A stretch of 55,188 bases of DNA from Fragilaria crotonensis (lineage: Eukaryota > Bacillariophyta > Fragilariophyceae > Fragilariales > Fragilariaceae). The stretch is taken from contig JAKSYS010000408.1 in NCBI GenBank assembly GCA_022925895.1, forward strand, positions 1 to 55,188, read 5' to 3'. Positions 42,727 to 52,253 of the stretch are shown here, piece by piece. Made by a program: the position numbers and the translations under genes. The notes beneath the pieces were generated by a model. That model saw nothing but the letters and a program-made list of their open reading frames with translations. It had not been told where the DNA came from and ran no database searches. The number at the start of each line of letters is the position of its first letter. Position 1 is the first letter of the stretch.

Positions 42727-44006
42727 TTACAAGAAGTAGTCAGGTGGCGGATTCTTGATTGGCACGCCCCGCTTTTCCTGGGGAGCAGCGTCGAAAATCT
42801 GGAATGATCGAACCAAATTCTCGTCCAGTTCTAGAATTGCTGCGACATTTCCGCATCGGTAACAATAGTTGGGTGCACTCCATACTGTGACCAATGAATC
42901 GTTGAACATGCTTCGGTGACCCTCCATGACCAGTTGATGAGCTCTCGCTATTAAATCCAAGTCATTTCGTTCGTTGAACATGGCAACAATATCACCGCCA
43001 AAGAGGTAGCCCGCTCCACGAGGAGATAGTCCCCACCCATCTATTTCTTCAGGATCTGACCACATCAAGTCACACATGGCCCCGTCGTGAGGCACCTCTT
43101 GCTTGCGGTCAATAACACGAATTTGATCCAGAGTGTTGATCGAAGGACTCAAACCTCCGTGAACGGTAAAAATTTTGTCCTCTATGATGGCACTTAACGA
43201 GAGGTAATCAAAAATCTCTGTGCAATAACGCCAGACGTTTACCGACCCGTACTTTCTCAAACACTCATCATAGAACCCATAGACTTGAGTGATCTGACGC
43301 GACTCGTGGTTGCCGCGGATCAAGGTGATTCGGTCAGGATACCTTACTTTAAGTGCCAGCAAGAGCAAAAAGGTTTCCACGGAGTAGTACCCGCGGTCCA
43401 CGAAATCTCCCAGGAACAAATAGTTCTTGTCGGGGCATTCCCCTACCACCTTGAACAATTCTACCAAATCGTAAAACTGCCCGTGAATGTCACCACAAAT
43501 CTAATCCATCCGAAGGGAAAGTCATTTCGTTAGGACTTGGCACTGATAAATGCGACAATTTTAACGCCAAAATAACGGCTCATGGGCTTATGAAACCAGC
43601 ACAACCACGATGAGAAGATAGTGAACGTTTTACCGCAATTGAAACTTACAGTAACAGGAGCGTCTACTCTCTGAACATTGCTCTCATCGACTAATATCTC
43701 TCTCGCTCTCAGACAGAGAGCTTTAACTTCTCCTTCGCGCAGGTATTCGCAGCGTTTCAAGCGCTCAATTTGCTCGTCAAGACACGAGTTCCCTCCATTC
43801 GTGAGCGACGATGCTGCCATATTTGTGGTTAAAATCGGCTGCACATCGTGCATCGGTGTATTCTGTGGCATCACTGACGCTGCACCAGCTTCCGTCGCGT
43901 GCTTGGTTGCCATCATCGTGGTCGACCGTGTTAGCTTGATATGCGGTGTGATGACATAAGTCTGCCGTTCCGGGTGTTCGTTGGGAAAAAAGAGAACTGG
44001 CGCCAA
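42727..44006 (-). CDS. serine/threonine protein phosphatase 4 catalytic subunit (PP4c)
   Basis: PP4c dephosphorylates Ser/Thr substrates in DNA repair, centrosome and transcription control. Exon 1 (to 43650) ends [13 protein letters not shown]; a GTAAGT donor at 43649 and a TTAG acceptor at 43502-43501 join it to [19 protein letters not shown] from 43500. Metal-binding and catalytic signatures follow: [50 protein letters not shown] and [20 protein letters not shown] then lead to the conserved C-terminal PDYFL, which is methylated in this family. [24 protein letters not shown] favours PP4 over PP2A or PP6. Using the first ATG (44006) gives 376 residues, about 70 more than usual; ATG at 43820 ([19 protein letters not shown]) gives a normal length and is the more likely start. 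Confidence 0.9.
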
Positions 44007-45221
44007 AGTTTGCGTAGCGTGCTCGTAGGATGTAGTACGTTACGTCAGCATGAAGGCACGGTGACCGACGCCGACCTCCGCCACTGCCAGCGCCTCCGAC
44101 TAACCACGATACCACGGTACAAGTCGATACGAGTACAAGTAGAGATGAAGGGTCCTGGAGTGCCATGTACCGATAGTACTCCTGTACTCGTGCTCTACCG
44201 GGAGTTGACTCCGTGTGCTTTTCTTTTTTAGGTCCTACGGTCCTACCCATCGCACCGCACAAGTACTGGTACCGTCGTACTCTAGAGTCTACAGTACTGA
44301 ATCGGCAAGGGCATTGTGCCATGGGCCATGGGCAATTCTGCGCCATGGTCCATGGTTTAAACATTGAACAACATTTTTTGAAATTTAGACACAGGAGGCT
44401 GGTGCAGCATTCCTTGCTATGCATATCCTACTATCCTACTATATTATAAATTAATTGTGTGCGTGTGTGCGTGTGTGCGTGTGTGCGTCTGTTACGGAGT
44501 ATGACCACTCTGGGGTACTGGATCAAATGAATACTGTCTCATACTCGGAGTATATGTCATACATGCATACTGTAAATTTCGACACAGAAAACATAGGCTG
44601 GACTCTGGTGCAGCATGCCTTGCTACGGTAGTATAGGACACAGGCACGTATCACACCAGCACTGCCGGTAGTGTAATCAAGATAATGTGTCTTGTGAGTT
44701 TTACACTGAATGTGTTGTGGGAATCTTCTGATTAAACTTACTGAAGCATACCCGGACCAAAAACAGAACAAACCACCGGCAATTAGAAGCTGAGCAATGG
44801 CGACAGGAAGTGGCTTCACATGATTAACGGAGATGGATCCAACGACATGCATCTGAACACACTTTGGAGCGATTGGCAACTAAAGACCTACAACTTCATA
44901 ATAATGTAACCGGACGCAATGATCAATATTGAAGGTTCAATGACATCATCGAGTATCGCCTTGAGCCGGAAATGGAAAATTCCTTTGCAACAGCATCAAA
45001 ACATTTCTTCCGTCCAAAAGTGCAAGGAAAGACGTGCTGCAACGGGATTAGGCTACTTGACGTCGCGGGAAGCATCATTGACATCTTGGTTCCAAGTAGC
45101 TGTAGACACCACTGGGCCATGGAAGGTCCCAATCTGAGCCGACAGGGAGAAATTTGTGGCCGATTGACAAGTTTGGTGGGAATGTTCCCCACGCGTGCAC
45201 CACGGTTAATTCAATGAGGGT
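44007..45221. other. intergenic between PP4c and MRG genes
   Basis: No supported gene. There is a (GTGTGTGC)n tract at about 44457-44490 and TACTCGGAGTA at 44542-44552. A partial duplication of a GGTGCAGCATNCCTTGCTA segment occurs near 44400 and 44608. The open frames are short and lack conserved features. Confidence 0.5.
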
Positions 45222-46217
45222 TCATGAGTGATCCATGAGTGCCTTCTCATAGTCGTTCAATTCGTCATGCCTCGGTTCCCGATACTTGACCTTAAAGCAA
45301 GTGGAACGGTTCCGTTGCAACAAAATGATGAGATCCGCAATATGTTGTCCCGTTTCACGTCGACTGGTCGTGTCGCCCGAGTCCTTCAGGATGACGGGTA
45401 ATCGTACGAACAACCGAAGGAGATATTCACACCCATAAACCTCGGTCTTACGCAAATCTTTGGTCGTTGGATTAGAACAAATTGAGAGGTATTGCGCTCT
45501 TTCTGGATGATAGAGTAAGCACACAGGTAACGCCTCCTCGAAGAGATCGGCAAGAGCTTTGATGAAGGCTTTGGCGCTTTCTTCTGCGTTTGTAGCAGCC
45601 TCTGGAGTTGACGCTTCCTTTCGCTTCATTTTCACGTAGAAATTCAACACGGACTTGATCGGCACAGATGCTGGAAGATTATGTACGTCACGTGCCGTTC
45701 TCCAATGACCTGGATCAAATTCAGAATCGACTCCAGCTTTCGGTCCCCTGAAACTCACTCTCATGATGCGATCTTTTTCGTCGATAAGGACCGTCTTGAG
45801 AGTGAAGGGAAGTTCGCAATATTCCTCCCAACAAGGAATTTTGGTATGTCGTTTGCCGACGTTCTTTCCGGGCGTTACATCCCCGTCTCGTTTCTTGCGC
45901 TTTCGATCTGTTTGCTTAACCTTTTTGACCTGCTTTCCTTCCTGTGCCGTGGCCGCGGCTTCTTTGCGCAGCTCTTCCGTCGGTTCACATAGCTCACTAT
46001 CTTCAACCCATCTATCCCACCGTGTGTTCCACCCAGCGAAGTGTACCAAGTAGGTCCATTTGCCGTCCTTGAAGGATGTTTTGCGAATGACGGCTTCGTA
46101 CATGTTCTTGTTCTCTTTGCAAAAAACGCGCTGGTCTATTCGGTACTTGGGACGAATTTCGTCGTCATCATCGTCGTTATCCGAGGCTTCAATTGCTGTG
46201 TCAATATGCAAGGACAT
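45222..46217 (-). CDS. MRG-domain chromodomain protein (MRG15/Eaf3-like)
   Basis: 331 residues, single exon. MRG15/Eaf3 proteins bind methylated H3K36 and belong to NuA4-type acetyltransferase and Rpd3S/Sin3 deacetylase complexes. After an acidic N-terminus comes a chromo barrel (residues about 28-75): VFCKENKNMYEAVIRK, then WTYLVHFAGWNTRWDRWVED with the aromatic residues of the methyl-lysine cage. A lysine-rich linker with KKVKQTDRKRKKRDG is probably nuclear localising. The MRG domain follows: HTKIPCWEEYCELPFTLKT, LFEEALPVCLLYHPERAQY, YGCEYLLRLFVRLPVIL and a C-terminal helix LNDYEKALMDHS. All expected parts are present. Confidence 0.9.
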   Translation of the reverse strand: MSLHIDTAIEASDNDDDDDEIRPKYRIDQRVFCKENKNMYEAVIRKTSFKDGKWTYLVHFAGWNTRWDRWVEDSELCEPTEELRKEAAATAQEGKQVKKVKQTDRKRKKRDGDVTPGKNVGKRHTKIPCWEEYCELPFTLKTVLIDEKDRIMRVSFRGPKAGVDSEFDPGHWRTARDVHNLPASVPIKSVLNFYVKMKRKEASTPEAATNAEESAKAFIKALADLFEEALPVCLLYHPERAQYLSICSNPTTKDLRKTEVYGCEYLLRLFVRLPVILKDSGDTTSRRETGQHIADLIILLQRNRSTCFKVKYREPRHDELNDYEKALMDHS

Positions 46218-47282
46218 GATGACAGTGCGAAGTCGCTTGCAGAAGGAAAGATGACGGCGACACCAACAACAACTTACATTAACTTGAAGAATTAGGTACT
46301 GTACAAGTTGGTATGGGGGAGAGCTACTGGGTCAGTTGAAACTTGAAACTGACGACGGAATGACCCACACTGTCGCCTGTTTGGACTGTGCGCTTCCTTA
46401 CTGTGTATGATGTACAGTATAATCATCCATGTGAATCTGAAGGCGCAATCATTGAAGTGTTCACGGAGCATTAGCTACATACACACATCCAAGACTGACA
46501 CGATATGGTTGATGCTGTCAAAGAACTCAACCAATTGAGTTCATTCCATAGATGGTAGTTGTCAAGCCTTGACGACCGCTTGGCATTGATCTTGGAGTGT
46601 AGTCAGTCTGAAGATTGCAGGTAAGCTTATATTTTCTAGAATCGACTAATTGTGAAGAGTACAACTCTTATCGCTAGTGTCGCGTTTCCTTCGCGAGTAC
46701 CAACAGAAGCTCTAGGCTAGTACGGTGAAAGCATAATAGTATCTACTGTTAGGAGATAGGAGTTAGGAGTACGCCTCCGGCCAAGACTCCCAAGTGGGTC
46801 TGCTGCAGCTGCGACTCGATGACAACGCTAACGGCACAGACCGAAAACTCGATTAATCGTGACGATCATACTGTAGGTGACAGTGACGACACAAAAGTTA
46901 CCTCGAAAGTGCGTTGGACCGCAGGAAACTGCAAGGGACCAGGTAGTATGACGGGGAAATTACAATTTTATCCTTTTCTTTGCTTCTCAGGCTCAATGCT
47001 TCTGACCTGGAACCAAGTTGGAATGCCATGCGTGTACTCGTACTTGAGTGCAGAGCCCAGTCAACCCAATGCAAGCACCCTAAGCGTCGAACAGAGCCTG
47101 CGAGGTCACTTTCTTATATTGGGTGCTTTCTTTACCTTAGCATACAAATCGAGGTTGTAAGTCAGCATGTCAATGATCATGCGGCAAAACTGATGCATTT
47201 CGGCAAAGATCCGCTCGTGCAAGCCACATCTGCTTCTATGTCTCAAGTAGAATCACATACTGTTAATGCTACTTCAAAACTA
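46218..47282. other. intergenic between MRG and PDE genes
   Basis: The genes flanking this stretch are both on the minus strand. A possible two-exon plus-strand gene beginning at 46819 (donor at GGACCAG/GTAGT, acceptor near 46989) can be drawn, but its product matches nothing and its 3' part overlaps the PDE gene. I leave it uncalled. Confidence 0.45.
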
Positions 47283-49562
47283 TCACCACCCCTGGTTGAG
47301 TCTATGCTTTTCTCCCTTCGATATTTGCCATTCCTGAACAATCTGCGCAGTTGCAGCGATGCCTTCAGATACCCACCTTTCTCGGTTCTGTTGAACGATT
47401 TTTTCAAACATAGGTCCAATCGAGTCCCCAAACACCCCCATATCGTTTAACCGTCTTGCCAACGGCATAATGTAACTCTCCAGAAATGTAATTTGGTTTT
47501 CAAACCAATTGGCCTGAGGATCTTCACCACGGTCATCATCATGGGTCGCCTTGAGTTCAAAGAAGAGGCGATTGGCCCATTTCTTCATTTGTTGCCAGCC
47601 TTGCATATTCGGACCAATATCTGCCGCTCGCATTAGGTGCTCCATCACAACACTCGCCTTCAGCTCGTCGGCATCATCAACATCTGACTGATTCTCTTCA
47701 TCCTCATGGGTTTTCGCATAGTGATTGTTGGGCTGGTAGCTCGAAACAACTGTTCGAGTTGAACGCGAATAGTTGTCGATAGCCTCTCCAGTCAAATCAA
47801 GGGAACGTCGAATACTGAGTCGCACAGAGTAGCTTTTGTCACTTTTGACATTCTCTGGATTACTTGATCGTCGATTCATTTTCGGGGATCCATCCCTGTG
47901 GTGAGTGGATTGCCTTGCGGATCTTTTCTCGCTTGTCATCATCGCGTTCGGAACAAAGGAATCAGTAGATTGTCGAAGCATGTTGGTCATACCTACACTC
48001 GCCTCTGATGTCTCAGGAGATTGATCCTTCCCGACTGATTTCCCTCCCTTGATAACCGGGGTTGTCATGTTGTGGAATCCGTTCAGAGCCCCCTCTCCTG
48101 GAGGAGGCCGGGTTGGTACCGCTGACATTGTGACTCGATCTGCTACAATGTCGTCATCGTCCTCTCCATCAGATGACTCCATGTGGTCATTCGAATCCGG
48201 TGTAGCAGCTGTCGACTCTTCGCCGCTTTCGTCGTCGTGGATATTCGAAAGCAAGTTTTCTCTGGAGCTCATCTGTCCCCACGGTGGTTGATGCGCAAGA
48301 AGGCTCGGATCGAAAGTGAGGTCACTCATCATAGATGTAGTTGAGACACCAGTGGATGTCACACTCCTCTCAAAGCTACCCCTTCGTTTCGATCGGTTGG
48401 CGGTCCCCACAACCTGGTTAAGCCTGCTATTCTGTCGACCCCTCCAATTCGCCGGAAGTGAGGCCGATGTGCGACTGCTGCTCTTGTCGGGCTTGCCGTT
48501 GGTAAAGAAGTGACGCCGTGACATCTCCTTGATTTTCTTGCGCTGTTTCGCCTCGGAAGTCTCACCAAAGGCCTCCTTCCATTTGGATTTGACTAGCTGA
48601 GTGCGCTCTGGCGATGCGATATCAGTAGCGAGGACGGAATTGATAACGGCCTTTCGAAATCGGTGGTACTCGCTATTATTCTCGAACATCACTCCTCGAA
48701 GTCCCTGATATTCATCCTTCATAAGTTCTGAAAAGGCAACTGCCAACGAACGCTGCTCAGCAACTGATTGATCATTGTACAGGATTGCAAGTTCATGACT
48801 CTCCTGTACAAGCTGTCTATTTGGAACACCCCTGTGCTCCACATCATGTACTAAAGCCGAGAATAGCATGGCCAGAGACATGAGAGGATCATCTTTCAGT
48901 CCGTAAGTCTTTCGACATTCTCTCGATGCAGCCCGAGGTGAGGAAGCAACACGTGCACTCTCACGCGAAATACTGGCGCGGTTAATTGCTTGTGCTGCAG
49001 AAAGATCGATGGAACTTGATTCCGTCATAAGCATCATATCCATGAGTTTGTGTAACGAAATTGTCACGTGATAGGCGTGCTCAAAACTGTGATAATGTAC
49101 GTCGTTGTACTTGGCAAGAATGTTTCGCACGAACTCCCTGATTTGCTGGATCAAGCTCGTTGTGATGGGCTTCGGCCATGGTTTCTTCAGGTTCAAGGCT
49201 TCCGTGCATATTAAAGTGGTTGACATGTCAGAGTATCTTGGGATTTCTGGGTTAGGTGATAGTTGTTGCCAGTTGCGATGACATACGATAGCAACAATTC
49301 GAATCAAGAAAAGCGAAGTGACGCGCTCGACAGTAATCGTCATGTCATGTGACGCTGCAACATTAGGGTCGGTCCCGTGCCCCAGAATGCTCCAAGGTTG
49401 CATAGTGATCTTGAGTGCCATCATTGCCATCGGTGGGGTGGACTGCATCACCCCCGGAACGATTGGATCAAATCGTACATTTGAGTTATCTCCGTCTTCA
49501 ACTTCGTAAACGATATCGCCATCACCCTCGTCTGCCAGGCCTGGAGATGACAGATCTGACAT
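47283..49562 (-). CDS. 3',5'-cyclic nucleotide phosphodiesterase
   Basis: 759 residues, single frame. PDEs hydrolyse cAMP or cGMP. The HD-type catalytic domain is recognisable: DVHYHSFEHAYHVTISLHKL (about residue 155-175) with the substrate-side His, LFSALVHDVEHRGVPNRQL (about 240) with the metal-binding His-Asp, YHRFRKAVINSVLATDI, and after a gap MEHLMRAADIGPNMQGW with the second metal Asp, then FFELKATHDD and FLESYIMPLARRL. Between about residues 345 and 630 there is a long Ser/Arg/Asp-rich insertion that splits the catalytic domain. No cyclase, GAF or membrane domain is in this frame, so the enzyme would be soluble unless upstream exons exist. Specificity cannot be told. Confidence 0.85.
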   Translation of the reverse strand: MSDLSSPGLADEGDGDIVYEVEDGDNSNVRFDPIVPGVMQSTPPMAMMALKITMQPWSILGHGTDPNVAASHDMTITVERVTSLFLIRIVAIVCHRNWQQLSPNPEIPRYSDMSTTLICTEALNLKKPWPKPITTSLIQQIREFVRNILAKYNDVHYHSFEHAYHVTISLHKLMDMMLMTESSSIDLSAAQAINRASISRESARVASSPRAASRECRKTYGLKDDPLMSLAMLFSALVHDVEHRGVPNRQLVQESHELAILYNDQSVAEQRSLAVAFSELMKDEYQGLRGVMFENNSEYHRFRKAVINSVLATDIASPERTQLVKSKWKEAFGETSEAKQRKKIKEMSRRHFFTNGKPDKSSSRTSASLPANWRGRQNSRLNQVVGTANRSKRRGSFERSVTSTGVSTTSMMSDLTFDPSLLAHQPPWGQMSSRENLLSNIHDDESGEESTAATPDSNDHMESSDGEDDDDIVADRVTMSAVPTRPPPGEGALNGFHNMTTPVIKGGKSVGKDQSPETSEASVGMTNMLRQSTDSFVPNAMMTSEKRSARQSTHHRDGSPKMNRRSSNPENVKSDKSYSVRLSIRRSLDLTGEAIDNYSRSTRTVVSSYQPNNHYAKTHEDEENQSDVDDADELKASVVMEHLMRAADIGPNMQGWQQMKKWANRLFFELKATHDDDRGEDPQANWFENQITFLESYIMPLARRLNDMGVFGDSIGPMFEKIVQQNRERWVSEGIAATAQIVQEWQISKGEKHRLNQGW

Positions 49563-52253
49563 GACGCTTGGTGATCGCGACTTGGGTTCGAGCCTGGTAG
49601 AGGGAATGTTGAATGGAATGACCAGGTCTGATTGCTTGACTCGATATGAATGCGGTATGGGGATGGGGGTACGGGTCGACTTCAGACTTCAGAGAGAGGT
49701 TCCATTACCATTTATGATACAATTTACAAGACATCCTCAATCCGCGCGCAAGTCACAGTCTGCAGGAATCACTGGCAGGGGGGTCGCCGGCATTACTGAT
49801 GCCTGCTCATGATGCTACCTGGTATTATACTGAGGTCAAATGAGGCACTTCAGGATTCGGACCTCCTTCATTACCAAAACTCCCGTACTAGAGAGTGCTG
49901 CACATGACCTGGTATGACATATCTGATAGTAGGTAGTAGTATGCCATACCTGGTACCAGTAGTACATGTGTCATATGTCATATGTCATAGTGCACTCGTG
50001 AAATCACTGTATACAGTACGCCGGGCAACGTAGCAGTACCGTACATGCGGTTGTACTAGCTACTACCGGTAGTACTCCTATCTCCTATCCATCATGTCTA
50101 CTGTGAATGTTGTTTGTGAAAATAAAACGTGAACCTATTCGAGCACTATTCAAAGGAAAATTCTCCACACAAATTTGCACATACAATTCCAGGTGCTGTT
50201 CTTTTTGCAGCATAGAATCTGCAGGTGTTGTTTATCAAGGCACCATGTTCTTAATAAGGCTTCAAGAATACAAGGCGCTTGGCCCAAAAAATAAGGCGCC
50301 GGCCTTAAAGAGGGCAACCCTGCAAAATAGCTAGGAGTACAGTACTCGAAGAACGATTCACGGCATTCCATCTCCTTCCGTCTCGAACAATCATATCATC
50401 TGTCACAACTCATATACTAGTAGAGAGAGGTCCTGGCTACTGCAATTTCAATACACGAAGGTCATGCTATCAATGTGAAACTGGACTCGCTCCCAAACTT
50501 CCATTATATCAGTCCTTATTGTCCATTTGAAGAGGATATTGGCAACCATATTGCTTCATATCACCGGACTTCGCGTTCAATTTATTTCGTTCTTTGTTCC
50601 ACGTTCCATCAGATTTACGTTGACCAGTCATAGCTACCTTGTCCTCGTCGTTGGAGGCAATTTTCTGCTCAAGCATTCAAACTCGTCATCTGGCAGCATG
50701 GTGCTTTGACAGAAATCAGAATCTAATTTCTAGCAGAATGCATGCAGAGATTATGGCAGATTATGGCTTTTCTCATGGAGATGATCATAATGATTGCATT
50801 TGCAATGTGGCTGGTGCTGGTTACTACAGAAGAACCACATTGCAATGTAGGTTATTCAAATGCGCTTGGTGCAGGTGACGCCACCAAGGAAATGATGATT
50901 CTCTCTGTTCAAGGCCCAAAGACAAAGAAAGAAAGATCTTTGAAAAGTGCTCATCTTCAGGTGGATTAGCAATGTCACTGTCACTGCCACGGTCAAATCA
51001 GCGCCAAAACAAAAGGGCTGCTTAAATCATGATCCTCTTATGCTTGTTGATGGATGGAATCTTCCTTTTGTATCATGAAAGAAGGGAATCTTTTTTTGTT
51101 TTGTAGAATCAGTTTACACGAACTGAATCCACACCAGCAGGATCATTCCCAGAAGTCACCTCAGCAGCTGTACTGCTTCAACTGTCAATATGGTAAAGTG
51201 ATATTGATAGTTCTATGATGTTGGCTTCTTCGTGAAGTACCAAGATGCCACAGTAACAAGTACGCTAGTGCTAGGTCTCTACTGCTGCATAGTGCATAGT
51301 GGGCTCAAGCTCAGTGTTAATGACACATAATAAGAACTCTAGTAGTAGGAGTCTACAAACCCCTGGATGGTTCATTTAGCACAGGCCTGAGAGTTGCTGG
51401 GGATTGCGGATGGGTTAGCAAAAAAAGAACAGGCGGATGTATCATCACCGCATTCACTCAAATTTATCACTTGCAAGGCAAGTGTGCAATTTCTATGATA
51501 CATCCTTTCTCATGGATGTCCTTTCGATCTTGCGATGCATGCATCTACCGCTAGGGTATGCATATGGTACTTGTAACTGGTAACTGGTAACGCCGAAACG
51601 ACTACCGGTAGACGGTAAGATCGGTGCCAGTAGGTATATCGTCTACTATCGAATTGGCTTACTGTCGTACTAGTAATCTACCGAAGGAACATTTTCTACA
51701 GAATGGAAAAAAAGACTTCGTTGTGGGCTTCGTCTTGTAATTTGCTAGAGATTTGACTTCTGTAATCCGGTCCTCCCGACTACATGGATTCACGACCTTC
51801 GACGGTTTCATCTGAAATCCGAACGATGCCCGAAAATGCACCATGGGTTTAGGCGATGGTTGCATCTTTGGAGCTCGACTTTGTAGTTCTTGCCATAGAG
51901 GTATCCTGGTATTTGAAAAGAATCTCGAAGGCATCGTTCGGCGTGCATCTACCGGTAGTTTTCCTCAACTTCTCGAAATCTGTAAATCGATGGTGTCAGG
52001 TGTTTTGTGTGAGTTGCCTGAGGCTAGAAGGAAAGAATGACACGTTCACTACCAACATTCCGAAGGTCTCCAACCTGCAGTGCTTTGACTGCTATATCCA
52101 AGGTACTCCAATTAAAGTTTTATGTCAAGATGAATTCTCTAAGGTAGGTTAGTGAGGCAGTCGCGCTCATGCCTACATCCGCACTGCGCGTCATGAACAT
52201 CGAGGAACGCAACATCACAGAAATACCTCGACAAAAACACTTCAGATTGCCTT
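49563..52253. other. intergenic, 2.7 kb, no supported gene
   Basis: GTAC-rich at 49900-50080, with TACCGGTA at 50064-50071, 51603-51610 and 51950-51957. The rest consists of short frames without conserved features. The segment 50500-51200 looks like old mobile DNA by composition, but I cannot name it. Confidence 0.45.

Noticed and set aside
46819-47450. Two-exon gene on the plus strand beginning MTTLTAQTENS
   Set aside because: A donor and acceptor can be drawn, but the second exon has two equally poor frames and runs antisense through the PDE gene.
49900-50080. Possible tRNA or other structured RNA in the palindrome-rich stretch
   Set aside because: No cloverleaf with A and B box sequences could be found; the structure comes from GTAC palindromes.
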